A stretch of DNA of 33,790 nucleotides, from IMG/VR virus record IMGVR_UViG_3300023174_000418, positions 1 to 33,790 of that record; one strand, written 5' to 3'. The notes under the pieces are model-generated. The model was not told the origin of the DNA. It did not search any database and saw nothing but the letters and a program-made list of their open reading frames with translations. The DNA comes from a virus. The position numbers and the translations under genes were made by a program. Below, piece by piece: positions 1 through 6,629 of this stretch; position 1 is the first letter of the stretch, and the number at the start of each line of letters is the position of its first letter.

Positions 1-1120
1 CTTCGTACCGATAGTGGCGCAGACAGGTAAGACCTTCCGCGCATCCATCTCGGTCGAACCAGCAGTTGTTGAAAATAGTTCGCGCAGCATTGATAGAGTC
101 AGCAATTGGCACTCTCGGAATGATTCGGGTCTTGTATCCAGCCGCTCTGACAATCTCCTCAATGGATTTGCCAGCAGCGGCAAGCGTCTTATTCTCAGCG
201 TCGTGCGGAAGCCACAACGTATCGTAATGGTATCCAAACGTCTGCAATTGCGCTAGGTAATAGCTGATTGTCTTTTGATTGTCCTCCATGTAACGCAACA
301 GCCGCGTTTCCATGCCGACAAACTGCAAGAACCAGATTGCCGTGGCGTCAGACCATCCAAGATCAAAGACAGCGTGAACAGGCTTGCTAGAGTCGAACGG
401 AACCCGTCCAATGCGCCCTTGAAGCTCGGCGTCCTGCATCTCCCTGGCAAACACCGCGCCGTCGACAGTCTGCCGGCATATGCCCTCCCAGACCGTGTTG
501 TAAGCCTCAATGTCCCGCTCTTTAAGCGCGTCCTTCTCAGCTTTCAGCGTCTCTGGGAACCAGGGATTGTCGGACCAGTTGATCTTAGTGACCACACAGT
601 CAGCAGGAGGATGCACCACAAAGCGCTGGAACGTCTCATCCGTCTCAAGCTCCGGGTTAAAGCTGATCCAGATCTCCGAATCTTGTTTACGGATCGTCGG
701 GATTAGCACATTCCAAGACATCTTAGACACTGACTGAGCTTCTTCAACCCAACAAATGTCAACGCCCTCAAACGATTTGATGTTTGAGACATTGTTTTTA
801 AGTCCAACAAAGAAGAATTCAGAGCCGTTTTTAGCTCTGATTGAAGTTTGAGTTATTTCATAAAATCCATGCAATCGCAATGATTCGATCTGATCACATA
901 AAAGCTTATGCACCGAATCGCGGATTGACGTCTGGAATTCCCGAGCGCAAAGAATGCGCGTGGGCTTAGATGCGCCGATGATTAGTAGCGCTCTGGCAAT
1001 CGCCCAAGACTTGCCGCCACCTCGACCACCGTACGCTACCTTATACCGATGCTTGTCAAAAAGAACCGATAGTTTCTCAGGAAACTCGGCGTTTGATACG
1101 GCATAGTCAAGCTCATTCAC
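1..1120 (-). CDS. terL: Terminase large subunit, C-terminus cut by window edge
   Basis: This is the ATPase-nuclease motor that packages DNA into the prohead. Translation from a GTG at 1120 gives about 373 residues and runs off the left edge. Walker A (GGRGGGKS) is near residues 31-38, and a Walker B-like CWVEEA follows the VSNIKSFEGVD stretch. The RNase H-like nuclease begins at HAVFDLGWSDATAIW, with a second acidic patch at LPHDAENK. The last catalytic Asp and the C-terminus lie outside. The GTG start overlaps the terS stop by 8 bp; an ATG at 1116 is in another frame that lacks the Walker motif. The PBSX/Terminase_3-like family is clear; the packaging mode is not readable from sequence alone. 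Confidence 0.95.
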   Translation of the reverse strand, partial: MNELDYAVSNAEFPEKLSVLFDKHRYKVAYGGRGGGKSWAIARALLIIGASKPTRILCAREFQTSIRDSVHKLLCDQIESLRLHGFYEITQTSIRAKNGSEFFFVGLKNNVSNIKSFEGVDICWVEEAQSVSKMSWNVLIPTIRKQDSEIWISFNPELETDETFQRFVVHPPADCVVTKINWSDNPWFPETLKAEKDALKERDIEAYNTVWEGICRQTVDGAVFAREMQDAELQGRIGRVPFDSSKPVHAVFDLGWSDATAIWFLQFVGMETRLLRYMEDNQKTISYYLAQLQTFGYHYDTLWLPHDAENKTLAAAGKSIEEIVRAAGYKTRIIPRVPIADSINAARTIFNNCWFDRDGCAEGLTCLRHYRYE

Positions 1121-1448
1121 TGGGTTTAACGAATGTAACCTTGATGCCCTCAACCGGCGAGCCGTCTGGATTGCTCAGCACAGTCGTATTGCGCTCGCCC
1201 CAACCCATCTGGGCTTTAGTCCACCAGATCATCGCCGTGGTGTCGCCCATCAGCGCTTTGTTGTACAGGGTCTTGGCCATGTTAGCGCAGGCAGTCGCCT
1301 TCCCAAGCGCCAGCTCGGTGCCGTAATACTTGCGCAGCGTCACGTCGCTGATGCCGATCAACGCAGCGATCTGGTCGTGCGGCAAGCCGAGACCGCTGGC
1401 CTGTTGGACCTGGCCACGTGTTTTATCGGTTGGTTCGTGCGGCACCAT
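1113..1448 (-). CDS. terS: Terminase small subunit
   Basis: This 111-residue protein would recognise phage DNA and recruit the large subunit. The N-terminal half has a helix-turn-helix (GLPHDQIAALIGISDVTLRKYY). The typical continuation ELALGKATACANMAKTLY and GDTTAMIWWTKAQMGWGER matches small terminase and phage HTH families. The ATG at 1448 sits 2 bp after the methyltransferase stop, and the gene overlaps terL by 8 bp. Position directly upstream of terL supports the call. Confidence 0.88.
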   Translation of the reverse strand: MVPHEPTDKTRGQVQQASGLGLPHDQIAALIGISDVTLRKYYGTELALGKATACANMAKTLYNKALMGDTTAMIWWTKAQMGWGERNTTVLSNPDGSPVEGIKVTFVKPSE

Positions 1449-1450
1449 TT

Positions 1451-2608
1451 TTATTGCGTCAAAGTGTTAGTCATTGAATCGAAAGGGATTCCCGATTCTG
1501 CGTGGGTTGCTGCCTTGCCAGTGAACTCCTGCCAGCGCTTTACTATCACGTCGCAGAAACGCGGATCAAACTCCATTACAAACGCCTGCGCTCCATGTTT
1601 TTCAGCGGCAATCAATGTAGAACCGGAACCCCCAAAAAAATCGGCAATCGTTTTCACCGACAACTTAAACCTTTTTAGAATCCATTCCATCAGAGCCACG
1701 GGCTTCTGCGTCGGATGAACCCGATTGGTTTTTTCCGACGCAAGCGTAAATTGCCTCACAACGCTTCTGAAATTTGCCCAAGCCAGTTCGCAATCGGTCT
1801 GATCTGACTGACCGTTGTTTTTGTCCCAAACCAACCAACACTCGCTGTCGGGCAGGACGGAACAATAATAATTGGCTCCCCACCAAATTTGTTTGGCTTC
1901 TGGGTATAGACCATAAATCAACCGAAAACAATCCTTTGCAACGTCAGGAGTGTCATCGCCCAAAATATCCTGTTTGTAATTTTTTTTCAATACCGACGAT
2001 TTGCTGACCGCATTCATCCCGTAAGGTGGGTCTGTATGAATGCAATCTGGATATGTTCCATCCATCAACTTCTCAACCGCGTCAATCGACGTAGAATCGC
2101 CGCACATTAGCCGGTGCTTGCCCAGTATCCAAACGTCGCCCAATCGCGTTGTAGGCTTTTCTGGAGCCTCTGGCACGTCATCCTCGTCGGTCAACCCGTC
2201 CGTGCCTTCGGTGACGCTCAGAAGCGCGTCCAGCTCCTCGGTCGTGAAACCGGCAATCGTTGCGTCGAAACCCATCTCTTGCAGATCGCCTAGCTCAAGC
2301 CGCAGCATTTCATCGTCCCACCCGGCATTCGATGCGAGCTTGTTGTCGGCAATCACCAGCGCTTTCTTTTGCGCCTTAGACAAATGGTCCAGCACGATGA
2401 CCGGAACCTCGGTCAATCCGAGCTTGCGAGCTGCCGCTAAACGACCGTGGCCAGCAATGATGCCGTTCTTCCCGTCAACCAGGATCGGATTAGTCCATCC
2501 GAACTCACGAACGCTTGCAGCAATCTGCGCGACCTGCTCGTCGCTGTGCGTCCGGGAATTGTTAACGTAAGGAATCAGCGCTTCAATCTTGCGCTGTTCA
2601 ACTTGCAT
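1451..2608 (-). CDS. ParB-like nuclease domain fused to DNA methyltransferase
   Basis: A 385-residue two-domain protein. Residues about 5-90 form a ParB/Srx-type domain (NNSRTHSDEQVAQIAASV, then IIAGHGRLAAARKLGL). The rest is a DNA N-methyltransferase with motif IV DPPY at 193-196, HPTQKP at 298-303 and the SAM-binding FGGSGS at 325-330, an order seen in beta-class enzymes. The start is taken as the ATG at 2608, which overlaps the previous stop as TGATG; a TTG four codons upstream is a weaker choice. No restriction endonuclease lies nearby, so it is probably an orphan methylase that protects phage DNA or marks it before packaging. The target sequence cannot be read from the protein. Confidence 0.9.
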   Translation of the reverse strand: MQVEQRKIEALIPYVNNSRTHSDEQVAQIAASVREFGWTNPILVDGKNGIIAGHGRLAAARKLGLTEVPVIVLDHLSKAQKKALVIADNKLASNAGWDDEMLRLELGDLQEMGFDATIAGFTTEELDALLSVTEGTDGLTDEDDVPEAPEKPTTRLGDVWILGKHRLMCGDSTSIDAVEKLMDGTYPDCIHTDPPYGMNAVSKSSVLKKNYKQDILGDDTPDVAKDCFRLIYGLYPEAKQIWWGANYYCSVLPDSECWLVWDKNNGQSDQTDCELAWANFRSVVRQFTLASEKTNRVHPTQKPVALMEWILKRFKLSVKTIADFFGGSGSTLIAAEKHGAQAFVMEFDPRFCDVIVKRWQEFTGKAATHAESGIPFDSMTNTLTQ

Positions 2609-2883
2609 CAGCAATTCCAATTCTTTAACGACGCTTTAGCCCGCTCTGCTGGTCCCTTTGCCTTCTTTACAACACCTTCCATCCTGGCACAAAAACTAGC
2701 CTTGCGACCTTTATCTGCGTCGGTCTTTGGATTCGGCGCTGGTGGTTTGAGATTGGCGTTGTTCTTGGCGTTGTATTCAGCACGACCTTTCGCAGTCATC
2801 CCGGCGCCCTTCTCGGTCGGGTTGTAGGTCTTGCCCTTCCCCGTTGTGGTCCGGGGAATGGGCTTGTCGTGCTTTGTAGCCAT
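2608..2883 (-). CDS. Small basic phage protein, DUF6321-like
   Basis: A 91-residue, lysine-rich protein with KGAGMTAKGRAEYNAKNNAN, a central SFCARMEG and a C-terminal KASLKNWNC. This layout (GxTxKGRxxYN ... SFCARM ... W-C) recurs in a family of uncharacterised phage proteins that I associate with DUF6321. Its high positive charge and conserved Cys pair suggest nucleic-acid or metal binding, but that is inference. It overlaps its downstream neighbour as TGATG and its upstream neighbour as TAATG, so the three are translationally coupled. Confidence 0.75.
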   Translation of the reverse strand: MATKHDKPIPRTTTGKGKTYNPTEKGAGMTAKGRAEYNAKNNANLKPPAPNPKTDADKGRKASFCARMEGVVKKAKGPAERAKASLKNWNC

Positions 2884-3020
2884 TACTTCTTTTTCGCCGC
2901 TGCTGCACGCTTGACAGCGTAGCTGATCGCCACTGCCTGTTTGACTGGTTTCCCAGCTTTGACCTCGGCTTTGATATTTTCTTTAAACGCCTTCTCAGAC
3001 GTTGATTTTTTGAGTGGCAT
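2883..3020 (-). CDS. 45-residue lysine-rich protein
   Basis: The ATG at 3020 gives 45 residues beginning MPLKKSTSEKAFKENIKAE and ending in a basic tail (KRAAAAKKK). The start lies 1 bp after the upstream stop, and the stop overlaps the next ATG (TAATG), the tight spacing seen across this operon. Similar 'KxAFxxNIKxE...GKPxKQAVAIAY' micro-proteins are common in phages and have no assigned role. Confidence 0.7.
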   Translation of the reverse strand: MPLKKSTSEKAFKENIKAEVKAGKPVKQAVAISYAVKRAAAAKKK

Positions 3021-3021
3021 T

Positions 3022-3342
3022 TCAGTTATCTGCAAAGGTAATTACAAAAGCCGTTTCGTTCTCTTCTTCTTCGTCATCCTGCTCGCACGTATGCTCGCCG
3101 ATAGCCAAGAACTGAGCAATGTGCTGCTCTAGCACGCGCTTGAGCACGTCGCGGCACTCTGGGCATTCCTCAGCATCAATTGCGCCCATCATGACCGCGA
3201 TTTCTTCGGCCAGCTCGCTTTTACCGGCGTCTGAACCGTCTTCAAACGCTTGAGCATGAATGTCATCCGACGATTCGTTAATCTGGTCTTCCAACGCAGC
3301 AACAGCCTCTTTCAAAAGATTGAGATCGTCATGGATGCTCAT
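3022..3342 (-). CDS. Acidic protein of unknown function
   Basis: A 106-residue, strongly acidic protein. The first 25 residues look like a short coiled coil (LNLLKEAVAALEDQI). A CPEC pair sits near the middle, and the tail is a D/E run (QDDEEEENE). I recognise no family. It is packed between small genes of the leftward operon, 1 bp before the 45-residue gene and directly after the beta-rich protein at 3343-3747. Confidence 0.65.
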   Translation of the reverse strand: MSIHDDLNLLKEAVAALEDQINESSDDIHAQAFEDGSDAGKSELAEEIAVMMGAIDAEECPECRDVLKRVLEQHIAQFLAIGEHTCEQDDEEEENETAFVITFADN

Positions 3343-3747
3343 TTAGCTTGCCCCGTGAATGATTGCGTAGTTCAGGATAACTGCCTCGGAATACGACGTG
3401 CCAGTCAAGTTACGCAGCGTCAAGATTGCCGAGCCGGTGGTCAACGACGTCACGTAAGACGTGTAAGCACCAGTTGTTGCACCACCCGAAATGCAAACGA
3501 TAACGGTATCGTTAGCCGATAGCAGGCTGTTGTTCAACGTAAAGCTGACAGCGGTATTGCCGGCCAGCGCTGCGTTGTTCAGCGTGATGCGCCCAGCACT
3601 CTTGTTCAATGTGACTGCCGTGGTCTTATCAGTGAGCTGCGTCACGGTGCCTTGAGCTGCTGCGCTGTAACCAATCTCAGCGCTGGCGTAGCACGTCGTA
3701 AACTCTGGATCGGCGTAAGCAACGCCGGATGCGATTGAATTACTCAT
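3343..3747 (-). CDS. Beta-rich virion-type protein
   Basis: 134 residues, rich in T, S, A and N. The core pattern (GTVTQLTDKTTAVTLNKSAG, then ITLNNAALAGNTAVSFTL and AILTLRNLT) is a known all-beta module of phage structural proteins and occurs in fibre or head-decoration proteins. A good Shine-Dalgarno AAGGA precedes the ATG at 3747. Its place among packaging-side genes, far from the main fibre cluster, leaves open whether it is a decoration, head-fibre or tail protein. Confidence 0.7.
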   Translation of the reverse strand: MSNSIASGVAYADPEFTTCYASAEIGYSAAAQGTVTQLTDKTTAVTLNKSAGRITLNNAALAGNTAVSFTLNNSLLSANDTVIVCISGGATTGAYTSYVTSLTTGSAILTLRNLTGTSYSEAVILNYAIIHGAS

Positions 3748-3756
3748 GATTGTCCT

Positions 3757-4011
3757 TTATTCCACGACCGCGCAAACGTCGGCCTCTTGGATGATTTGAT
3801 AATCCTGACCGTCCTTGTTGTGGGTCGGCCAATTAAGGTAGTCACCGTTGCCGTACTTGATCCAGTCACCGACCTTTGCTTCTTTAACCTGGGGTCCGAC
3901 CGCAACGATTCGACCTTCATTAAATGGCTCTTTGTTGGTGACGTGGATCACGTCTGAGAGTTTGCGCACCGCCGGTTGCACGGTGATGAAGTCACGTAAC
4001 GGTCTAATCAT
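3757..4011 (-). CDS. GroES-like co-chaperonin (Cpn10 family)
   Basis: 84 residues that align along the whole Cpn10 fold: IRPLRDFITVQP at the N-terminus (GroES IRPLHDRVIVKR), EGRIVAVGP (RGEVLAVGN), AKVGDWIKYGNGDY (VKVGDIVIFNDGYG) and a C-terminal DYQIIQEADVCAVVE (EVLIMSESDILAIVE). The mobile-loop region SDVIHVTNKEPF keeps a short hydrophobic stretch where GroES has IVL, the tripeptide that docks on GroEL. It would act as a lid on host GroEL, probably for folding coat protein, as T4 gp31 does. The ATG overlaps the upstream stop (ATGA). Confidence 0.85.
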   Translation of the reverse strand: MIRPLRDFITVQPAVRKLSDVIHVTNKEPFNEGRIVAVGPQVKEAKVGDWIKYGNGDYLNWPTHNKDGQDYQIIQEADVCAVVE

Positions 4012-4241
4012 TTCTGATAGCTTTTCCGGTCATGGGTGTAGCACGTGCCACCGGTGACGCCGGTGTTGAACTGCTTGTCCTTGCCAGCCATATCAGCCTC
4101 GCCCATGCCGATGCCGTTGACCATGCGCTCGGAGCGCGTGCCGCTCTTGTCCTGTCCGGCAACGCCAGCAGGAACCTTAGCGCTCGAGCCGAAGCCGTAA
4201 CCGGCTGGCTGCTTCGTTGCGGAGTCTTTAGATTTCATCAT
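4008..4241 (-). CDS. Gly/Lys-rich protein of unknown function
   Basis: 77 residues of low complexity, rich in G, K, S and A (AGYGFGSSAKVPAGVAGQD), probably unstructured. Two ATGs start the frame (4241 and 4238), with AAGG just upstream. It overlaps the GroES-like gene as ATGA. Short disordered proteins of this kind often sit between packaging and structural genes in phages. No function can be assigned. Confidence 0.6.
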   Translation of the reverse strand: MMKSKDSATKQPAGYGFGSSAKVPAGVAGQDKSGTRSERMVNGIGMGEADMAGKDKQFNTGVTGGTCYTHDRKSYQK

Positions 4242-4250
4242 GATTTAGCC

Positions 4251-4613
4251 TTACTTAAGAAAACGTAGTTTGAAAAGGGTCGAATCAATGAGTTGTGCAA
4301 TCTCATCAATCAGGTTTTGTATCTCAGAGTCGTCGGGCATGATTTCGCGTGAGTCTTGCACAAAATACTTGATTCCTTCCATGTACTCGACCGGATCGTC
4401 GGTTGGAAGGTAGTAGTCGTCAGGGAATTCGGTGAATTGCCCGTAGCGGCCCATGTAAGCCTCGGCCAACTGGTCGACCAGTTCTGGTATGGCTTGATAG
4501 TACTCACCTAGCGCCTGGTGCGCAGCAAAGCTGCTGGTGGTCCAATGCAGCAGATGCGCGTTTGTGCCTGAGTGCAGAAGCACCGAGACAAATGTGCTCG
4601 CTTCATTTTCCAT
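4251..4613 (-). CDS. Ferritin/Dps-like helical protein (DUF5856-like)
   Basis: 120 residues from the ATG at 4613. The helical pattern (LLHSGTNAHLLHWTTSSFAAHQALGEYYQAIPELVDQLAEAYMGRYG) matches a phage family related to Dps/ferritin four-helix bundles, which I know as DUF5856. The H..HW and later E/D residues could be remnants of a metal site, though iron binding is not shown. A longer reading from a TTG at 4661 would run back through the terminator hairpin and is less likely. This is the first gene after that terminator. Confidence 0.7.
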   Translation of the reverse strand: MENEASTFVSVLLHSGTNAHLLHWTTSSFAAHQALGEYYQAIPELVDQLAEAYMGRYGQFTEFPDDYYLPTDDPVEYMEGIKYFVQDSREIMPDDSEIQNLIDEIAQLIDSTLFKLRFLK

Positions 4614-4623
4614 CTGCACCACC

Positions 4624-4678
4624 AAAAAAATAGGGCAACACTCCGTCGCCCAATCGGGCAATGGTTTGGCGAGGAGTG
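4624..4678 (-). terminator. Rho-independent terminator for leftward transcription
   Basis: Read on the minus strand, CACTCCTCGCC (4678-4668) pairs with GGCGACGGAGTG (4650-4639) with one bulge. A few bases later comes a run of seven T (plus-strand A-run 4624-4630). It lies between the early leftward operon (last gene 4692-4934) and the ferritin-like gene, so it would separate early genes from the terminase-side late genes unless it leaks or is antiterminated. Confidence 0.6.
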
Positions 4679-4691
4679 CGCCTGTTCCCGA

Positions 4692-4934
4692 TCATGCGCG
4701 TTTTAGCACGTCTGACAAGTGTACGTCAAACGCTTTCTTGCGTCGTTCAATTTCACGATCTAAATACCATCTGGCTTTCTCAAGATCCTGCATTCCTGCC
4801 TTGAGATCCGCTCGCCAGACATATTTGATCGCGTTGCCCAGATTGAAACCCATATGTTCCGTGATCTGGATGCACTCAATGCCCGAAGGGTGCTGAGTGT
4901 AGTGCTGTGGATGGTTGACTGGATCGTGTTTCAT
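4692..4934 (-). CDS. DUF3310 protein
   Basis: 80 residues from the ATG at 4934: HDPVNHPQHYTQHPSGIECI, then ITEHMGFNLGNAIKYVWRA and DLEKARWYLDREI. This is the standard pattern of the DUF3310 family (often labelled phage nucleotide kinase-like or SaV1-like), in which the VNHPxHY motif, the EC/I and the NxxKYxxRxxxK segment are conserved. The biochemical role is not settled. The ATG overlaps the upstream stop (ATGA). It is the last gene before the terminator. Confidence 0.88.
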   Translation of the reverse strand: MKHDPVNHPQHYTQHPSGIECIQITEHMGFNLGNAIKYVWRADLKAGMQDLEKARWYLDREIERRKKAFDVHLSDVLKRA

Positions 4935-5338
4935 GAAAGGATGCTCGTTGAGTATTCGCCGCACCAGTGACCATCGTCGACCGGTGGCCAGCCAGGTGAT
5001 TGGTTGCCGTCCTCGTCTACCAGCAGTTCTGGTGATCGGCGTCGGCATTCACCCATCCAGGCGTCCGTCCCATCTCCTCCAAGTAAATTGAAATATCTAC
5101 AGGATCCGCAAGTAGGTCGCATAGCCACTCTTCCATAAATAAGTCGGACGTCTGTTCGTCGATCACTGGTTTCATCTTTTGCCTCGTACTGGTCTATCAA
5201 AACGGTGGCGTCAGTCTGGATCTGCTTCGCAAGACCGACCACGCAATCTAACTCAACCTTGAACCCAGCGCACTGCTTTTGCAGCTCGCTTGTATTCAAT
5301 TGGATATTAGTAATGGATTCGCTGATTAAATAACTCAT
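4931..5338 (-). CDS. Protein with C-terminal Cys-rich, probably zinc-binding, motif
   Basis: 135 residues in two parts. The N-terminal 70 or so are helical, with heptad-like spacing (SELQKQCAGFKVELDCVVG). From residue about 73 comes a small motif, CGSCRYF ... GECRRRSP ... WPPVDDGHWCGEY, with four spaced Cys. This motif is common in small phage and bacterial proteins that probably bind zinc. An internal ATG just before the motif (MRPTCGSC) could give a motif-only product. Both ends overlap neighbours as ATGA. Confidence 0.7.
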   Translation of the reverse strand: MSYLISESITNIQLNTSELQKQCAGFKVELDCVVGLAKQIQTDATVLIDQYEAKDETSDRRTDVRLIYGRVAMRPTCGSCRYFNLLGGDGTDAWMGECRRRSPELLVDEDGNQSPGWPPVDDGHWCGEYSTSILS

Positions 5339-5628
5339 GCAATAAGCGCCTCTTTAAGTTGTGATTCCTTCATTGTAAAAATGTCCTTGTCTTTGAAGAT
5401 TTTTTCAATCCAAGGTCTGACCCATAAATAACTTGTGCCGGCTTGCGCGTTTCGCTCAATCAAGTTCTTTGTTGTCAGCTTGACGTTGCCATACGAAACC
5501 CACAAATGCGGGGTCAAGTAGTGCGGCACGAACATCGCCTGGTTAAGCCAGAACACTGGCTGAATGTCAGGAAAGCCAATCTCAGACTCGTCGGCTTTGT
5601 ACACAAACCGTCCATTAGTAAATTCCAT
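5335..5628 (-). CDS. Protein of unknown function, early operon
   Basis: 97 residues from the ATG at 5628, chosen because a strong Shine-Dalgarno GGAGG lies 6 bases upstream; a TTG eight codons earlier lacks one. The sequence is aromatic-rich (PVFWLNQAMFVPHYLTPHLW, SYLWVRPWIEKIF). I recognise no domain. It overlaps the HTH-like gene upstream by 14 bp and the Cys-rich gene downstream as ATGA. Confidence 0.65.
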   Translation of the reverse strand: MEFTNGRFVYKADESEIGFPDIQPVFWLNQAMFVPHYLTPHLWVSYGNVKLTTKNLIERNAQAGTSYLWVRPWIEKIFKDKDIFTMKESQLKEALIA

Positions 5629-5917
5629 CAACAGCCTCCACAGGTTTGCCAAGCGTTCTCAAAATGGCGCAATTCTCTGGCTCACGATTGCTGGCGGTGC
5701 CGCTTCCATCGTAATAAATGTAGCTCGCTCGGTTGGTTGTGCAAGACTCATCAATGCGTCGGGAAAGTTTGCCAACCCGGAAGCCCTGGCGCAGCTTTGC
5801 ATCAACATCCTTTGAGCTTAAGCCGGGAAAGTATTGAGCGCATTGCTTTGACGTCATTGCACCATGATTGGCAATGATTTGAATTGGATCTATTTTATTT
5901 TCCATTTTATTAAACAT
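5615..5917 (-). CDS. Small putative winged-helix protein
   Basis: 100 residues. The segment IANHGAMTSKQCAQYFPGLS followed by DVDAKLRQGFRVGKLSRRI reads like a helix-turn-helix and recognition helix; ASYIYYDGS could be the wing. It sits between the SSB-like gene and an unknown gene, close to the origin, so a role in replication or early control is possible. No clear Shine-Dalgarno precedes either the ATG at 5917 or the one at 5905, so translation may be coupled to the gene upstream. Confidence 0.6.
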   Translation of the reverse strand: MFNKMENKIDPIQIIANHGAMTSKQCAQYFPGLSSKDVDAKLRQGFRVGKLSRRIDESCTTNRASYIYYDGSGTASNREPENCAILRTLGKPVEAVDGIY

Positions 5918-5922
5918 TTAAA

Positions 5923-6297
5923 TCAAAAAGGAATGTCGCTGTCATCGTCATCTGCGAAACTGGATGCGCGGCCCTGTGGCGCGTTTTGCATCCGAGCTGG
6001 TGGGGTAGCCTCACCCGCTTGCTGAAAGCCGCTCCTGTGACCGTCTAGGTGCCTTTTTGGGCCATGATCGACCCGGGTTGTCGGTTCGCAAGCGTTTCCA
6101 ATCGAAATTGCAGCGTACTGCATCCCGCTGGCAGCGGTTTTGATCGTGACGTCCAGCCAGTGCATCGTGCCGTCTGGCAAGCAAACCCGGCCTTTGTAAT
6201 CGGCGTGCCAATCCTCGATCTTTTTGTCATTCGGGAAGGCAGCACCCTTGCCAGGTTTCTGCTCGTAATTGCCTTTGGCTGCGATTGGTTTATTCAT
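5923..6297 (-). CDS. SSB-like protein with acidic DIPF tail
   Basis: 124 residues from the ATG at 6297 (a GTG at 6306 is an alternative that overlaps the upstream stop). The N-terminal half (WHADYKGRVCLPDGTMHWLDVTIK) has OB-fold-like alternating strands. It is followed by a disordered Gly/Gln/Pro linker and an acidic tip, DDDDSDIPF, almost the same as the bacterial SSB tip DDDIPF that recruits host replication and repair enzymes. I infer single-strand DNA binding; the core is not a textbook SSB. It sits near RusA and the origin. Confidence 0.65.
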   Translation of the reverse strand: MNKPIAAKGNYEQKPGKGAAFPNDKKIEDWHADYKGRVCLPDGTMHWLDVTIKTAASGMQYAAISIGNACEPTTRVDHGPKRHLDGHRSGFQQAGEATPPARMQNAPQGRASSFADDDDSDIPF

Positions 6298-6302
6298 TTG
6301 AT

Positions 6303-6551
6303 TCACTTTAGATTGTTTCTCAGGATTTGGTCGGTCACAACTTCGGATAAAAGCTCCTCCATTGTTTCGACCTCGGGTTGTTTGGCATCAATTCGGCGTC
6401 TGATTACCGATTCGATGCCGGTTTGCAATTGCGCTGACGTCATGTCCAGAGCAATCAATTCGTTTACCAGCTTGCTGCTTATTTGTGCACCTTTTATTTT
6501 TTTCAAACCTCCTCTTATTTCTTTAGTAAAATTAAATATAGAGTCTTTCAT
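6303..6551 (-). CDS. Helical protein of unknown function beside the origin
   Basis: 82 residues, predicted mostly helical (LVNELIALDMTSAQLQTGIE, then EELLSEVVTDQIL), with a basic N-terminus (FTKEIRGGLKKIKG). It is the first gene left of the iteron array; the first repeat touches its start codon. That position makes it a candidate iteron-binding protein or autoregulator, but no DNA-binding motif is recognisable. Its stop nearly touches the start of the SSB-like gene. Confidence 0.6.
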   Translation of the reverse strand: MKDSIFNFTKEIRGGLKKIKGAQISSKLVNELIALDMTSAQLQTGIESVIRRRIDAKQPEVETMEELLSEVVTDQILRNNLK

Positions 6552-6629
6552 CTTAGTCTTAGCTCCTTGTCGAAGATCTTAGTCTTAGCTCTCTTAGTCT
6601 TAGATCTTAGTCTTAGATCTTAGTCTTAG
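6551..6629. repeat. Five 12-bp direct repeats (iterons) TCTTAGTCTTAG
   Basis: Perfect copies lie at 6551-6562, 6577-6588, 6592-6603, 6605-6616 and 6618-6629. The last three are spaced 13 bp apart. Each copy is itself a tandem TCTTAG pair. The array sits between the start of the 82-residue gene and the DnaA-box cluster, the usual layout of an iteron-type origin or a multi-site operator. Confidence 0.85.

Noticed and set aside
1451-2608. Complete restriction-modification system
   Set aside because: No endonuclease gene lies near; the neighbours are small phage proteins and terminase.
4614-4661. TTG start for the ferritin-like gene
   Set aside because: It would place coding sequence inside the terminator stem and adds 16 residues unlike the family; the ATG at 4613 fits better.
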